From: Leptospira andrefontaineae | GTDB lineage: Bacteria > Spirochaetota > Leptospiria > Leptospirales > Leptospiraceae | NCBI RefSeq assembly: GCF_004770105.1 | Contig: NZ_RQEY01000005.1 | Span: 186,001-250,000 of the forward strand | Reading direction: 5' to 3' | Length of the DNA: 64,000 nucleotides | Shown: positions 24,535 to 34,782 of the stretch, piece after piece | How positions within the stretch are numbered: position 1 is the first letter of the stretch | Layout: each line of letters starts with the position of its first letter | Notes under the pieces: model-generated | The model's input: the letters and a program-made list of their open reading frames with translations, nothing else | The model's database searches: none | What the model was told of the DNA's origin: nothing | Program-made: the position numbers and the translations under genes

Positions 24535-25266
24535 ATGAAAGATACCAGAAGCAATCGTTCTATATTTATCGCCTTATGTCTGGCCGTTCTATTCGGCAGC
24601 TTCTCCCTAGGCGCTCAGTCATCCGCAAAACACCATTGGAATTCACCTTCTGAGGTGGTTAAAAAAGTCAGAAAAACTTTTTCGGACCTAAAAGCTTATA
24701 AGGCTGATTTTGTGATCCAAACGGAAGCCAACAAAAAAGTGGTCACTAAAAAAGGTGTCTGCTATTATAAGAAGGGTGGAAAGATCAAATATGAATTTTC
24801 AGATCCTTCCGGAGACGAGATCGTTTCCGACGGCAAAACTCTTTGGATCTTCATCAAAAGATTGAATGCCGCAGGAAAGCAGGATCTTACATTAAATAAA
24901 TCTAATAAATCCGGTCCTATTTTTTCTCCACTGACGGAGGAAGGTCTTTCAAGGATTTTCAGAAAGTATCATTATAAATTCGAATCCATAGAACAACCTC
25001 AGATCTCTCCTAAGGACAATCGTCAATATTTCGTATTGGCTTTGGAACAAAGAGAGAAGATCGGCGGTTACGAAACTATGACCCTCTATGTCGATGCACA
25101 AACCTCCTTCATCAAAAAGGCAGTTGCAAGTGATGGAAGAGGTAAAACTACAACTGTGGAATTTTTCGGATTAGATCCAAATGCGGATATCGAGGATGGA
25201 GTATTTAATTTCCGTCCGGACGGTAATTCTAAAATCGTAAATAACCCCTTGGTGTCGGAAGAATAA
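24535..25266 (+). CDS. LolA-family outer-membrane lipoprotein carrier
   Basis: This 243-residue protein has a signal peptide (hydrophobic core [13 protein letters not shown], likely cleavage after LGA). The mature part matches the LolA-like fold: [49 protein letters not shown] and [11 protein letters not shown]. It would carry lipoproteins across the periplasm, which fits an organism rich in lipoproteins. It lies 26 nt upstream of the RodZ-like gene. Confidence 0.85.
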   Translation: MKDTRSNRSIFIALCLAVLFGSFSLGAQSSAKHHWNSPSEVVKKVRKTFSDLKAYKADFVIQTEANKKVVTKKGVCYYKKGGKIKYEFSDPSGDEIVSDGKTLWIFIKRLNAAGKQDLTLNKSNKSGPIFSPLTEEGLSRIFRKYHYKFESIEQPQISPKDNRQYFVLALEQREKIGGYETMTLYVDAQTSFIKKAVASDGRGKTTTVEFFGLDPNADIEDGVFNFRPDGNSKIVNNPLVSEE

Positions 25267-25292
25267 ATCTTCCTAGAAAAAGGAGAGCGAAA

Positions 25293-26420
25293 TTGAATCA
25301 GAAACGAGTAGGGCAAATCCTTAGAGAGGCTAGGGAAGAAAAAAAGCTCACTGTAAAGGACGTATCTAAGGATACGAATATTTCCGTTAAATACATTCTC
25401 GCATTGGAGACTGAGGACTATGCTCAGTTTCCTGGAGAAACATTTACCATAGGATTTTTAAAAAACTACGGTAGTTACTTAAAGTTAGACACGGGAATGC
25501 TGATCAATTTATACAGAGGTGAGAAGATAGAAGAGTCCCAGGCTCCTTTGGAAGAACTCACCAAGCCTACTTCTAATTTTTATTATGATCTAAACTTCGA
25601 TAAGAACAAACTGATTACTGCTATCTCCGTTCTGATGGTAGCGATCGCTGCTGTTCTGCTCTATACCTTCATTGACGGAACTTCTTCTGATGGTGATGTT
25701 TCGGAAGAAAGTGGAAGAAGGTTGGAGATCCCTGAAAATATAGACTTCATTAATCGTTCCGTCCCGGAAACAAGACCTGAAAGTTTCATCTTAACTGCAA
25801 ACCAAGGTGTTAGTTTTAGCGCTTCCAACCAACAATGTAAACTTTTCATTTCTACAGTTGAGCAAGGATCCGATACGAATACTGCTGTTCTTGCATTCAA
25901 TGTGTATCCTGAACTGACTGTTTACAAATTCAGATTATCCGAAGGACAAGAAAAGGTCCTTAGCTATTCTATTCCTGAAATTTCCTCCTTACGCAGAAGT
26001 ATCAGGATTGCGGCTCAAAGTGTTACCGGAAGTTCCGCAAAAGTTTTAGTTTCTTTAAGTGAAGAGGAAAAACAAGGCACTACTGTACAGCCTAATCCTC
26101 AAGGAGAGGATTCCACCAAAACTTTGGGTGATGTTCCGATCCAAGTAACATTATTTTTCTCTAAACCAAGCTATGCCGAGTTTATCATAGATGGTCAAAT
26201 GGGATTTAGAGGTCTTGTACAAGGTGGAGAGAATAAAGCTCTGGAAGCGAAAGATCGTTTAGAGATCAAAGTAGGTGACGGTTCCGCGGTGGAGATGATC
26301 CAAAACGGAAAACCTAAAGTGGTCTTAGGACGCCCCGGAAAATTAGTGAAGAAAGTTTATATAAAAACACCAAACCCTTACGATAGCACACAGTTTATCA
26401 TTAAGGAGTTGGGCGAGTAA
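25293..26420 (+). CDS. RodZ-like helix-turn-helix membrane protein
   Basis: This 375-residue protein starts with an Xre/HTH_25 domain (about 1-75, [29 protein letters not shown]). One membrane segment follows (about 107-127, [20 protein letters not shown]). The extracytoplasmic C-terminus ends in a DUF4115-like beta domain. RodZ-type proteins link MreB to cell-shape control; that role is inferred. The TTG start has AGGAG 7-8 nt upstream. Confidence 0.85.
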   Translation: MNQKRVGQILREAREEKKLTVKDVSKDTNISVKYILALETEDYAQFPGETFTIGFLKNYGSYLKLDTGMLINLYRGEKIEESQAPLEELTKPTSNFYYDLNFDKNKLITAISVLMVAIAAVLLYTFIDGTSSDGDVSEESGRRLEIPENIDFINRSVPETRPESFILTANQGVSFSASNQQCKLFISTVEQGSDTNTAVLAFNVYPELTVYKFRLSEGQEKVLSYSIPEISSLRRSIRIAAQSVTGSSAKVLVSLSEEEKQGTTVQPNPQGEDSTKTLGDVPIQVTLFFSKPSYAEFIIDGQMGFRGLVQGGENKALEAKDRLEIKVGDGSAVEMIQNGKPKVVLGRPGKLVKKVYIKTPNPYDSTQFIIKELGE

Positions 26421-26428
26421 GGCTTCGT

Positions 26429-27754
26429 TTGGATAAAAAGTTCTACATTACCACTCTTGGATGTCCCAAAAATACCGTGGACTCCATGAGCATGCACCAT
26501 TCTCTTTTGGAAGAAGGTTTTCTTCCGGCTACAAAACCGGAAGAGTCCGATTTCCATCTGATCAATACCTGTACTTTTATTCGTTCAGCTACAGAAGAAA
26601 CCATCCAAACTATACTCGGTGCGGCTCACGCTAAAAAGCAAGAAGGCCAGAAGTTGGTTGTTGTCGGTTGTTTCGCAGAAAGATATCCAAAAGATATCTC
26701 TGCAGAGATCCCTGAAGTGGATCTTGTTTTCGGAACGGGAAAATATTCCCAAGCAGGAAAGATCATTAAAGAAGCTTTCCGTAGAGACATCTCTTCTCCC
26801 GCAAAAACCGAATTCAACTCAGACATAGTAGAAAGAATGAAACTTTCTCCTGAGATCGAAAACTATTCCAAACCTTATGCTTACGTAAAAGTTTCAGATG
26901 GTTGTAATAGAGGTTGTGCATTCTGTATCATTCCTTCCCTACGCGGAAAGTTCGTGGATTCTCCTTTGGAAGAGATCATTCGAGATACTAAAAGAGCAAT
27001 TTCTGCAGGTGCAAAAGAGATCTGTTTGGTTTCCCAAGATACAGTGTATTATGGAAAAGACTCTGACAAACTTTTGGATATGATCAAGGCTGTCTCGGAT
27101 ATTGAGAATCTTGAAATATTAAGACTTTTATATTTATATCCGGATAAGAAGACTGAAAAGATCCTCAGACTCATGGGAGAAATTCCTAAGATCGCTCCTT
27201 ATCTAGAATCTCCTCTTCAACATGTTTCAGAAAGAGTATTGAAGAACATGAATAGAAGCGGGGGATATTCCCAATTCAAGGATCTATATTCACTCGCAAG
27301 AGAAGTAAGGCCGGATCTTGAAATCAGAACTTCATTCATTCTGGGTTTCCCTGGCGAAACAGGAGAAGATGTGGATGAGATCTTACGTTTTGTAGAAGAG
27401 ACTCGTCCTGAAAAACTGAATTTATTCTCTTACTCTCCTCAAGAAGGAACTAAAGGTGCAGATTTGTCCCAAACAGTTTCAGATAAGGAGAAGGCGAAAA
27501 GGATTAACCTGATTAGAGATACTCATTTGAAAATCCTGCAAGAGATCCACGAATCCAGAATAGGTAAAACTTATACTGCGATCGTAGACGGATTAGAAGG
27601 TAATACTGCAATCGTCAGACGTTTGCAAGATGCTCCGGAAATAGACGAAGTGGTTTATGTAGAAGATCCTTCTTTGAAACCAGGAACAATCGGAAAAGTG
27701 AAAATTGAATCTTTTTACGAATACGACATGATGGGAACTTGGTTGGAATCTTGA
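26429..27754 (+). CDS. rimO: Ribosomal protein S12 methylthiotransferase RimO
   Basis: This 441-residue radical-SAM enzyme methylthiolates an Asp of ribosomal protein S12. The N-terminal UPF0004 domain has the three cluster cysteines (TLGCPKN, INTCTFI, VVGCFAERY). The radical SAM motif is CNRGCAFC (near residue 155), and a C-terminal TRAM domain follows. The start is TTG, 8 nt after the RodZ-like stop. The GCPKN...CTFIR pattern favours RimO over MiaB. Confidence 0.95.
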   Translation: MDKKFYITTLGCPKNTVDSMSMHHSLLEEGFLPATKPEESDFHLINTCTFIRSATEETIQTILGAAHAKKQEGQKLVVVGCFAERYPKDISAEIPEVDLVFGTGKYSQAGKIIKEAFRRDISSPAKTEFNSDIVERMKLSPEIENYSKPYAYVKVSDGCNRGCAFCIIPSLRGKFVDSPLEEIIRDTKRAISAGAKEICLVSQDTVYYGKDSDKLLDMIKAVSDIENLEILRLLYLYPDKKTEKILRLMGEIPKIAPYLESPLQHVSERVLKNMNRSGGYSQFKDLYSLAREVRPDLEIRTSFILGFPGETGEDVDEILRFVEETRPEKLNLFSYSPQEGTKGADLSQTVSDKEKAKRINLIRDTHLKILQEIHESRIGKTYTAIVDGLEGNTAIVRRLQDAPEIDEVVYVEDPSLKPGTIGKVKIESFYEYDMMGTWLES

Positions 27755-28485
27755 ATCCGAATATTAACTTACCCAACGCTCTTACCGTACTAAGAGTTGC
27801 CTCACTTCCTTTTTTTATCTGGTTTTTATACCAGAAGGAACAAGCGTATCATATTGCCGCTTTGGTCTTATTCTCTCTTGCATCTATCACTGATTTTATA
27901 GATGGTTATCTGGCAAGAAAATGGAAACAAGAGACCGAGTTCGGAAAATTTTTAGATCCACTCGCAGATAAGATCATTGTAGTAGGCTGTTTTACTACAT
28001 TCATTTTCTTGCATGAGCAAATCGAACTTTGGATGGTAATACTTATCATCGGAAGAGATATGCTCATCACAACTTTGCGTTATCTCGCAATCCGTTTGGG
28101 AAAATCTATCCGAACCACCATGCTTGGAAAGGTAAAGACAGCCTTCCAGATGGGAGCTATTATTCTAATCTTGATCTTCTTTATATTAGTTTCTTCGAAT
28201 AAAAGAATTCTGATTAACGAGGTCTACCAAAGTGGAAAACTTGCAGGTATGACCGTTTTTGGGATCGCTTCTGAAAACGCAGTTGCATTCGTTAAGGTTT
28301 GGCAGGAAAACGGTGCCCCCGGCTGGAACGAATTGGTATTTGGATTAGGTGGATTTGTTCCTTACTTCGGAATGTTATTGACCACTCTGATCACTGTACT
28401 TTCCGGAATACGCTATTTGATCTCGAACAGGGAAGTGATCCGTTACAGCTCTATACGGAGGGCATTCGGTAAAAATGGAAATTAG
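27751..28485 (+). CDS. pgsA: CDP-diacylglycerol-glycerol-3-phosphate 3-phosphatidyltransferase
   Basis: This 244-residue membrane enzyme makes phosphatidylglycerol phosphate. The CDP-alcohol phosphotransferase motif is complete: D-F-I-DG-YL-AR, then G-K-F-L-D-P-L-A-D. Several hydrophobic segments are present. I chose the TTG at 27751 (MNPNINLPNALTVLRV), whose TTGA overlaps the rimO stop; an in-frame TTG at 27739 would add four residues. The 3' end overlaps trpD by 11 nt. Confidence 0.93.
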   Translation: MNPNINLPNALTVLRVASLPFFIWFLYQKEQAYHIAALVLFSLASITDFIDGYLARKWKQETEFGKFLDPLADKIIVVGCFTTFIFLHEQIELWMVILIIGRDMLITTLRYLAIRLGKSIRTTMLGKVKTAFQMGAIILILIFFILVSSNKRILINEVYQSGKLAGMTVFGIASENAVAFVKVWQENGAPGWNELVFGLGGFVPYFGMLLTTLITVLSGIRYLISNREVIRYSSIRRAFGKNGN

Positions 28486-29485
28486 ACAAGCTATCATTAA
28501 AGTTTTAGAAAAAAAGAATCTTACAGTTTCGGAAGCGGAAGCCTCTATCAACTCCGTAATGAGAGGAGAAGTATCTGAGATCCTACTTTCTTCTTTTTTG
28601 ACCGCAATGAGAGCAAAGGGAGAAACAGTAGACGAACTATTGGGTTTCTGCTTGGCTCTTCGACGTAACGCGCTCAAACCTAAAACAGCTTTTCCTTTCG
28701 ATATGTTGGATACCTGCGGGACCGGCGGAGACGGAAAAGGTACAGTAAACATCTCCACACTTTCTGCGATCGTACTTTCTTCTCTTGGTATCAAGGTTGC
28801 GAAACATGGAAACCGTTCCGTTTCTTCCCATACCGGTTCCAGCGATATCCTCGGAAGATTAGGATATAATACGGAAAAGACCCAAGAAGAAGTGGAATCC
28901 CATCTGCTTGATAATGGGTTTGCTTTCTTATTCGCTCCTATGTGGCATCCATCTATGAAGTTTGCGGGACCGGTTCGTAAAGAATTAGGATTTAGGACCT
29001 TATTCAATATGATCGGACCTTTGAGTAATCCATTCTCTCCTCAGTATCAGATCATCGGAGTGTACGAACCTGAATTGACTGAAACTTTTATACGGGTTTT
29101 ACAAGGTTTGGGTTTGAGAAGGGCCCTAGTATGTCATTCTAGAGACGGCTTGGACGAATTCTCCATTTTTGAAAAAACGGATTATACTCTATTGGAAGAT
29201 GGTGTCATCTCCAGAAGAGACTTCGATCCTAAAGATCTGGGTGTAAAAGATCTGAATCCTGCAGAAGTATTCACCAGTGGGCCGGACCAAGCAGAGTCCT
29301 TGGCTAGAAAGATCCTTGCAGGGGAGAAGATCGCGGGCACTCACGCAGTTGCCTTAAATGCGGGAGCCGGGCTTTTTACCTTGGGAAAAGCTCCTTCTAT
29401 CCTAGATGGGTACAAAACCGCATTAGAACAGTTGGCTTCCGGAAAAACAGGCGCCTTCTTTCAAAATTTAATTACCAAGGGATAA
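28475..29485 (+). CDS. trpD: Anthranilate phosphoribosyltransferase
   Basis: This 336-residue enzyme joins anthranilate to PRPP in tryptophan synthesis. It has the CGTGGDGKGTVNIST PRPP loop, KHGNRSVSSHTGSSDILGRLG and GPLSNPFSPQYQIIGVY. No other trp gene lies in the window, so the gene is separated from its pathway partners and sits in a phospholipid/export context. The ATG lies inside pgsA with GGAGGG upstream. Confidence 0.96.
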   Translation: MEIRQAIIKVLEKKNLTVSEAEASINSVMRGEVSEILLSSFLTAMRAKGETVDELLGFCLALRRNALKPKTAFPFDMLDTCGTGGDGKGTVNISTLSAIVLSSLGIKVAKHGNRSVSSHTGSSDILGRLGYNTEKTQEEVESHLLDNGFAFLFAPMWHPSMKFAGPVRKELGFRTLFNMIGPLSNPFSPQYQIIGVYEPELTETFIRVLQGLGLRRALVCHSRDGLDEFSIFEKTDYTLLEDGVISRRDFDPKDLGVKDLNPAEVFTSGPDQAESLARKILAGEKIAGTHAVALNAGAGLFTLGKAPSILDGYKTALEQLASGKTGAFFQNLITKG

Positions 29486-29539
29486 TAAAGGAAAATACTG
29501 GTCTCAAAAAGGACCAAAAAGGGAAACACAGGTTTCATC

Positions 29540-29875
29540 ATGTTTAGCAATTTTCAGAATTTATTAATATTAGCCCAAGCGGAACCGGCAGGGCAGCAAG
29601 GTGGATTTAATACTCTATTATTCATCCCGATCCTATTTATCATTCTGTATTTTATCGTGATCCGTCCTCAGAGAAATGAGGAAAAGAAAAGAAAGACAAT
29701 GATAGAAAGCCTTCAAAAAGGCGACGTGGTCATCACTTCTTCCGGGATCCATGGCAAGGTAGTAGAATTTAAGGACAATAACGAATCTGTGGTTTTGGCC
29801 ATCGCTAAGGACACCAACGTTACCTTCAATTCTAGCACGATTTTAAGAAAGAAGGAAAAAGAGAAAGAGGCGTAA
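29540..29875 (+). CDS. yajC: Preprotein translocase subunit YajC
   Basis: This 111-residue protein has one N-terminal membrane segment (TLLFIPILFIILYFIVI), then the YajC signature RPQRNEEKKRK and LQKGDVVITSSGIHGKV. It is an accessory partner of SecDF. It is the first of yajC-(unknown)-secD-secF. Confidence 0.95.
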   Translation: MFSNFQNLLILAQAEPAGQQGGFNTLLFIPILFIILYFIVIRPQRNEEKKRKTMIESLQKGDVVITSSGIHGKVVEFKDNNESVVLAIAKDTNVTFNSSTILRKKEKEKEA

Positions 29876-29915
29876 TTCCGTCTTTCCGATAGTATCAGTA
29901 TAACCGGTGCGACTC

Positions 29916-30626
29916 ATGAATAAGATCCTATGCCTCCTTCTTTCCATCTCTTTGGCCCTTCCGATTTTCGGACAGGACGGAGAAGAAATCGATTTTTTGG
30001 ATAAGGTTTCAGAACCAAAGAAGACAACCACTTCTTCCAAAAAGACACCTCTTGCAAAAGCTTCTAGAAAGAAAAAAGTAAAGAAAAATGCAGGCAAAAA
30101 GAAGAAGTTAGTCGAGTCCAAAGAGACCGAGCAAAAAGAATCCGAGCCTAAGAAAAAAGTAGATCCTGAAATCGCACCGGAGGATCCTACTCAAGGGAAA
30201 AATTCAGGCGATCCTAACGGGCCGAATGAAACTACTGAGAGAAATCTAAACAAAGAAGTTTCTAATCCGGAAGTATCGGCAGAGATCCAAAAGCCTTACT
30301 GGTTAAACGAAGAAACGAATTTAAGTCCGAGAAATCTACCGGGTTATGATGCTAGCGCTTCTTCTTTACCTAAAGAAGATATTTCTATTCGTGAGAAGTT
30401 AGGAGAGATCCTAAAACTCGGGGACGATAAGAAAAAAGAAGAAGAGAAAAGAAAGGCTGCGGAACAAAAAGAGCAGGGAGCCATTGCCGGATTTTTCTCT
30501 GAACATAAAAAGGCGATCATCATCATCGCAATCATACTTGCTTTTGCTTTATACCAATTCAGAGCCAAAGGCGCACGCGTCACTCGGCGTTCCCCTGTGA
30601 CCATCAACAAAGTGAGAAGAGACTAG
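29916..30626 (+). CDS. Lys/Glu-rich exported protein with C-terminal membrane anchor, between yajC and secD
   Basis: This 236-residue protein is not a recognised family. It has an N-terminal signal peptide (MNKILCLLLSISLALPIFG), a long, probably disordered Lys/Glu/Pro-rich middle (about 20-185), one C-terminal membrane segment (about 192-211, KAIIIIAIILAFALYQF) and a basic tail. The ATG at 29916 is preferred over a GTG at 29907. Its place between yajC and secD, with an 10-nt gap to secD, suggests a lineage-specific accessory of the Sec export complex; this is inference from context only. Confidence 0.75.
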   Translation: MNKILCLLLSISLALPIFGQDGEEIDFLDKVSEPKKTTTSSKKTPLAKASRKKKVKKNAGKKKKLVESKETEQKESEPKKKVDPEIAPEDPTQGKNSGDPNGPNETTERNLNKEVSNPEVSAEIQKPYWLNEETNLSPRNLPGYDASASSLPKEDISIREKLGEILKLGDDKKKEEEKRKAAEQKEQGAIAGFFSEHKKAIIIIAIILAFALYQFRAKGARVTRRSPVTINKVRRD

Positions 30627-30636
30627 GAGTCCGAAT

Positions 30637-32577
30637 TTGAAATCTGTCCAATGGATTTTTGTTCCAATATTGGTTGTAGCGTCTTCACTGACGCTTCTTT
30701 ACCCAAACTTCGCCGAAAGGGAATTGGAACTTGCAGTAAGAAAAGAATTTAACCAATTACCGGAAGAGACCCGCAAAGACTTACTTTCCAATTTTGCGGA
30801 AAGATGGAAAACCGATTATAATCCGAAAGGCGACTGGCAGATTGAACCTGATCCTAGTGTTTTTCCTGAGCAGGATTATTATCTAGTCAAAGGAAGATTT
30901 ATCACTTCCGCAAAGATCAACCAACTTTCTCAAGAAAACCAGGAACTGATCTTAGAACCTAAGAACAAACTTAGACCTACTTTGGTAGAAGAATATATCT
31001 TCGGAGGAAGACCTCTTGCGATCCGTTTAGGGTTGGACTTACAAGGTGGAATGAGAGTCGTTCTGAAAGGTGATTTCGACGATTATACTTCTAAATTAAA
31101 AGATTCTTATACGAAAGAGATCGAAGAACTTACTAAGAAAAAAGCAGATGTCGCTCTTTCCGAAAAAGAAAGAAAGGAAGCTCAGGACAAACTCAAAGAG
31201 ATCGAAAGTTATTTCGAATTAACTCCTGGCAGAAAACTGGCAGAGTTGGAAAAAGCGAAGCTCATTATTGATAACCGTTTGACCAATCAAAACCTGACGG
31301 AGCCTCAGGTGCGTATCCAGAAGGACCAAGATTCTATTGAGGTTTCTTTACCGGGTGTTAGCAACTCTTCTCAGATCTTAGATATTATCCGTAACACTGA
31401 AACTGTGGAATACAGATTAAGAGAACCTTCTGATTCCAATGCGAACTCCAGAGGAATTTACCACGACGCAATTGAGTTGGAAGAAATGAAACTCATGAAC
31501 CAAGGTAAGAGGGAAGAAACGGAGATCGTACGATTCCAGAATATCGTAAAACAGAAACTGGGAAAAGACGAACAGGATAAATTCCTGGAAGCGATGGAGA
31601 AGAAGTACAATATCCCTGAAAAATATAAATTGTACGTAAAATGGTCCAGAGCAAATAACCCTAAGGCATCTCTACTTCCTAGAGAATTCGTGGTTCTGGA
31701 AAGAGCTATTTCTCTAGACGGAAAGGACATGAGAAACGCTCGTGAGAGTTACGACCAAAATAGACTTACCTATTACGTTTCCTTCTCCTTAACTTCTCAA
31801 GGTGCGGAGAAATTTTTTGATATCACTTCCAAAAACGTGGGAAGACAACTTGCAATCGTTTGGGGAGACAAAGTTATTTCCGATCCGGTCATTCGTAGCC
31901 CTATTGCTGGCGGTAACGCTCAGATAGACGGAGAGTTCGGGCAAAAAGAAGCTACAGATCTCGCAAATGTGATCAGTGAGGGTGCACTTCCTATTCCATT
32001 GAACGTTTTAGAAATGAGATTTATCGGTCCTACTTTAGGGATCGAATCCATCGAAGTGGGATTAAAAGCGGTCCTTTTAGGATTTGCACTCGTGATCGTA
32101 TTCATGTTGGTCATCTATAGATTGTCTGGCTTGGTTGCGGATATCGCACTTCTTGTGAATGTGATCGTGCTTATGGCACTTCTTTCCTTGATGGGATTTA
32201 CTTTGACCTTACCCGGTTTTGCCGGGATCATCCTAACAGTCGGTATGGCGGTGGATGCTAACGTAATTATTTACGAAAGGATCAAGGAAGAACTCGCAGC
32301 AGGAAAACATGTTTCTGCTGCTGTTGCCCAAGGTTTTGAGAATGCTTTCTGGACGATTATGGATAGTAACGTTACCACGTTGATCTCGGGTATCTTGATG
32401 ATCAAACTTGGAAACGGACCAATCAAAGGATTTGCGATTACTCTTTGTTGGGGTATCATCACTTCCCTGTTTACCTCCTTGTTCTTGAGCAGAATGATCA
32501 TGGATCTATTGGTAAACAAATTCGGAGTTCGTAAACTTCGTATCGGATTCAAAAAACTGGAGTCCAAAAATGTTTGA
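30637..32577 (+). CDS. secD: Protein translocase subunit SecD
   Basis: This 646-residue RND-type membrane protein uses the proton gradient to pull exported proteins through SecYEG. An N-terminal membrane segment is followed by a large periplasmic part with RLGLDLQGGMRVVL, and then by the membrane domain (FIGPTLGIESIEVGLKAVLLG, AGIILTVGMAVDANVIIYERIKEEL). A coiled insertion (about 150-215) lengthens the P1 domain. The start is TTG with AGGAG upstream; its 3' end overlaps secF by 8 nt. Confidence 0.97.
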   Translation: MKSVQWIFVPILVVASSLTLLYPNFAERELELAVRKEFNQLPEETRKDLLSNFAERWKTDYNPKGDWQIEPDPSVFPEQDYYLVKGRFITSAKINQLSQENQELILEPKNKLRPTLVEEYIFGGRPLAIRLGLDLQGGMRVVLKGDFDDYTSKLKDSYTKEIEELTKKKADVALSEKERKEAQDKLKEIESYFELTPGRKLAELEKAKLIIDNRLTNQNLTEPQVRIQKDQDSIEVSLPGVSNSSQILDIIRNTETVEYRLREPSDSNANSRGIYHDAIELEEMKLMNQGKREETEIVRFQNIVKQKLGKDEQDKFLEAMEKKYNIPEKYKLYVKWSRANNPKASLLPREFVVLERAISLDGKDMRNARESYDQNRLTYYVSFSLTSQGAEKFFDITSKNVGRQLAIVWGDKVISDPVIRSPIAGGNAQIDGEFGQKEATDLANVISEGALPIPLNVLEMRFIGPTLGIESIEVGLKAVLLGFALVIVFMLVIYRLSGLVADIALLVNVIVLMALLSLMGFTLTLPGFAGIILTVGMAVDANVIIYERIKEELAAGKHVSAAVAQGFENAFWTIMDSNVTTLISGILMIKLGNGPIKGFAITLCWGIITSLFTSLFLSRMIMDLLVNKFGVRKLRIGFKKLESKNV

Positions 32578-33508
32578 TTTTATAAAATATAAATACGTAT
32601 CCATTTCTTTCTCTCTTATACTGATCGCGATCGGTTTTGGAGTTACATTCGGGAAATACGGTGGGTTTGCTACTTCTTTGGATTTTGACGGAGGTTTAAG
32701 AGCCGTAGTCGAATTCCCTAAGAATGTAGAACGTAAAAATTTGGAGGAGTATTTCTCCTCTAAAAATTTGGAAGCTGTTTTGGTCCTAATGGATAAGGAT
32801 AAAAACGATTACCAAATCGATATAGGCCTCGGTTCTGTAGATCAGATCAAAGAATTATATCTGCAAAAAAAAGGAAAAGATAGTATCGAAGCTAAACAAG
32901 CTTCTGCGATTGATGCTCTGATCGGACTTTTACAAGAAGACTTTAAATTAGAAAAAAAGAAAATTCTCTCTGCGAACCAAGTAGGTTCAGTAGTGGGAGC
33001 TGAGTTAACTTCTACAGGGATCTCTCTTTTAAGTTTAACTCTTTTCTTTATCATGATATATTTGAGCTTCCGATTCCAATTCAAGTTCGCATTAGGTGCG
33101 ATCTTAGCGCTCATTCATGACTTAGTTATCACAATCGCGTTTATCGGATTTTTCCAAATTAAACCGAGTGTTCCTATCATTGCGGCTCTTTTGACATTAC
33201 TCGGATATTCCATCAACGATACGATCGTGGTATTCGACAGGATCCGTGAAAATGCGGGTAATTTGAGAGACGCTTTTTCCCAAATTATCAATATTTCCAT
33301 CAATCAAACTCTTGCCAGAACGTTCAATACTTCAGTAGCAACTTTGATTTCCGTGGTTGCGATCATCATCGGTGGAGCAGTGGAGTTGTACGACTTCGCT
33401 TATGTTCTTACCTTCGGGATTATCCTTGGAACATTCTCCTCAGTATTCATTGCTGCACCTCTCGTAGACATCTACGATACTCTGAGTAAGAGGTGGAAAC
33501 GCTCTTGA
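32570..33508 (+). CDS. secF: Protein translocase subunit SecF
   Basis: This 312-residue partner of SecD has the periplasmic motif SLDFDGGLRAVVEF and the six-helix domain with VGAELTSTGISLLSL and LLGYSINDTIVVFDRIREN. ARTFNTSVATLISVVAIII is in the membrane core. The ATG lies within the secD end. The stop overlaps the likely TTG start of ribD. Confidence 0.97.
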   Translation: MFDFIKYKYVSISFSLILIAIGFGVTFGKYGGFATSLDFDGGLRAVVEFPKNVERKNLEEYFSSKNLEAVLVLMDKDKNDYQIDIGLGSVDQIKELYLQKKGKDSIEAKQASAIDALIGLLQEDFKLEKKKILSANQVGSVVGAELTSTGISLLSLTLFFIMIYLSFRFQFKFALGAILALIHDLVITIAFIGFFQIKPSVPIIAALLTLLGYSINDTIVVFDRIRENAGNLRDAFSQIINISINQTLARTFNTSVATLISVVAIIIGGAVELYDFAYVLTFGIILGTFSSVFIAAPLVDIYDTLSKRWKRS

Positions 33509-34782
33509 GTTCCTCCCTCCCGGATACTATTCGGGAGGAATTGACTCGCTATTCCTTTGTCTCCACCGGATATTCTAGTCCGAATCCTCCGGTGGCCTGC
33601 GTTTTAGAAGACGCAAACACCGGTGAAATTTTAACCTCCGCTTCCACACAAAAGTCCGGAAAAAATCACGCAGAAAGAGAAGCATATCGTTTGCTTCGAG
33701 AAAAGTTCCCAACCGGAAAACTTCCCGACCATAACGCGTATGTAACCTTAGAGCCTTGTTCTCATTATGGCAAAACTCCTCCTTGTATTGATCTATTTTT
33801 AAAAGAAAGACCGGTTCGTTTGGAATATGGGTGGAAGGACCCGAATCCTTTAGTTTCTGCTCATTCCGGTTTAAGTAAGCTCGCTGAGACAGGAGTCCAA
33901 GTTTTTGAAAATCCTGAGTTAGCCGAAATCTCTTCTCGGTTTCTGTTTGGATTTAAGTCCAGGATAGAAAAAAGAAGACCTGCTTTTTTACTCAAAACTT
34001 CCCTCAGTAAAGAAGGTTATTTCAGCTCGGGAGAAGGTCTCAGAGAGAAAATATCTTCTTCCGAGTCTGACGTATTTCTTTCTATGTTACGAGCCAAAGT
34101 GGATGCGATCTTAGTTGGGCCGAATACAGTGCGAGTTGATGATCCAGGCTTAGATTTTAGAGTACCTTCTTCTTTGCCAAAAATCAATCCGCGAATTTTA
34201 CTCGGATCTGAGGGTACAAACGTTAATCCTAGTAGGAGTTCCTACAAAGGATTTTCTGGACTTGTATCTGCGGTTTTGGAATATTCTTCCGATCAGGAAT
34301 TGTTTCGGATCCATAAAGAGAAAGAGAAGGATTACCAGCCACTTAGAGTTTTTTTCTTACCTGATCAAAATTCTATCAGCAAAAACTTTCTGGAAAAACA
34401 AAATCAGATCAATGATAGGATTGGAATGAAGAATGCTGCCTTCTTCTTAGATGAGAAAAAATCTTACGATCCAAGTTTCCTAAGTATATTAGAAAACCTT
34501 TCTAAATTCTCACTGGAGAAGGTTTCTTTCTCCGATATCTCCAGAATTTTAGGAGTTTTACATTCTTGGGAGATCAACACCGCACTCGTAGAAGGTGGAA
34601 ATCTACTATACAAACTATTTTCTCCAATACTTTCCGAAGATGATTCGATCTTACAGGTCAGATCGAATACCGTTTCTTTTTCAAAAGGGATCTTGCCTGA
34701 ATGGAAGGGAAAATTTTCCATGGAATGGAAGGCAGAACTTGGTTCTGATCTTTGGGAGCTGGGAAGATGTTTACAGGACTGA
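33505..34782 (+). CDS. ribD: Bifunctional riboflavin deaminase/reductase RibD
   Basis: This 425-residue enzyme covers the pyrimidine deaminase and reductase steps of riboflavin synthesis. The N-terminal deaminase has zinc ligands in [10 protein letters not shown] and [11 protein letters not shown]. The reductase follows, with [31 protein letters not shown] and the C-terminal [12 protein letters not shown]. It is longer than many RibD proteins because the reductase half carries extra sequence (about 250-330). The TTG at 33505 is favoured by AGAGGTGG upstream; an earlier GTG at 33493 lies within that site. Confidence 0.92.
   Translation: MSSSLPDTIREELTRYSFVSTGYSSPNPPVACVLEDANTGEILTSASTQKSGKNHAEREAYRLLREKFPTGKLPDHNAYVTLEPCSHYGKTPPCIDLFLKERPVRLEYGWKDPNPLVSAHSGLSKLAETGVQVFENPELAEISSRFLFGFKSRIEKRRPAFLLKTSLSKEGYFSSGEGLREKISSSESDVFLSMLRAKVDAILVGPNTVRVDDPGLDFRVPSSLPKINPRILLGSEGTNVNPSRSSYKGFSGLVSAVLEYSSDQELFRIHKEKEKDYQPLRVFFLPDQNSISKNFLEKQNQINDRIGMKNAAFFLDEKKSYDPSFLSILENLSKFSLEKVSFSDISRILGVLHSWEINTALVEGGNLLYKLFSPILSEDDSILQVRSNTVSFSKGILPEWKGKFSMEWKAELGSDLWELGRCLQD

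Noticed and set aside
28375..29007. Minus-strand open frame of 210 codons opposite pgsA/trpD
   Set aside because: Lies wholly across two well-supported genes and shows no conserved pattern.
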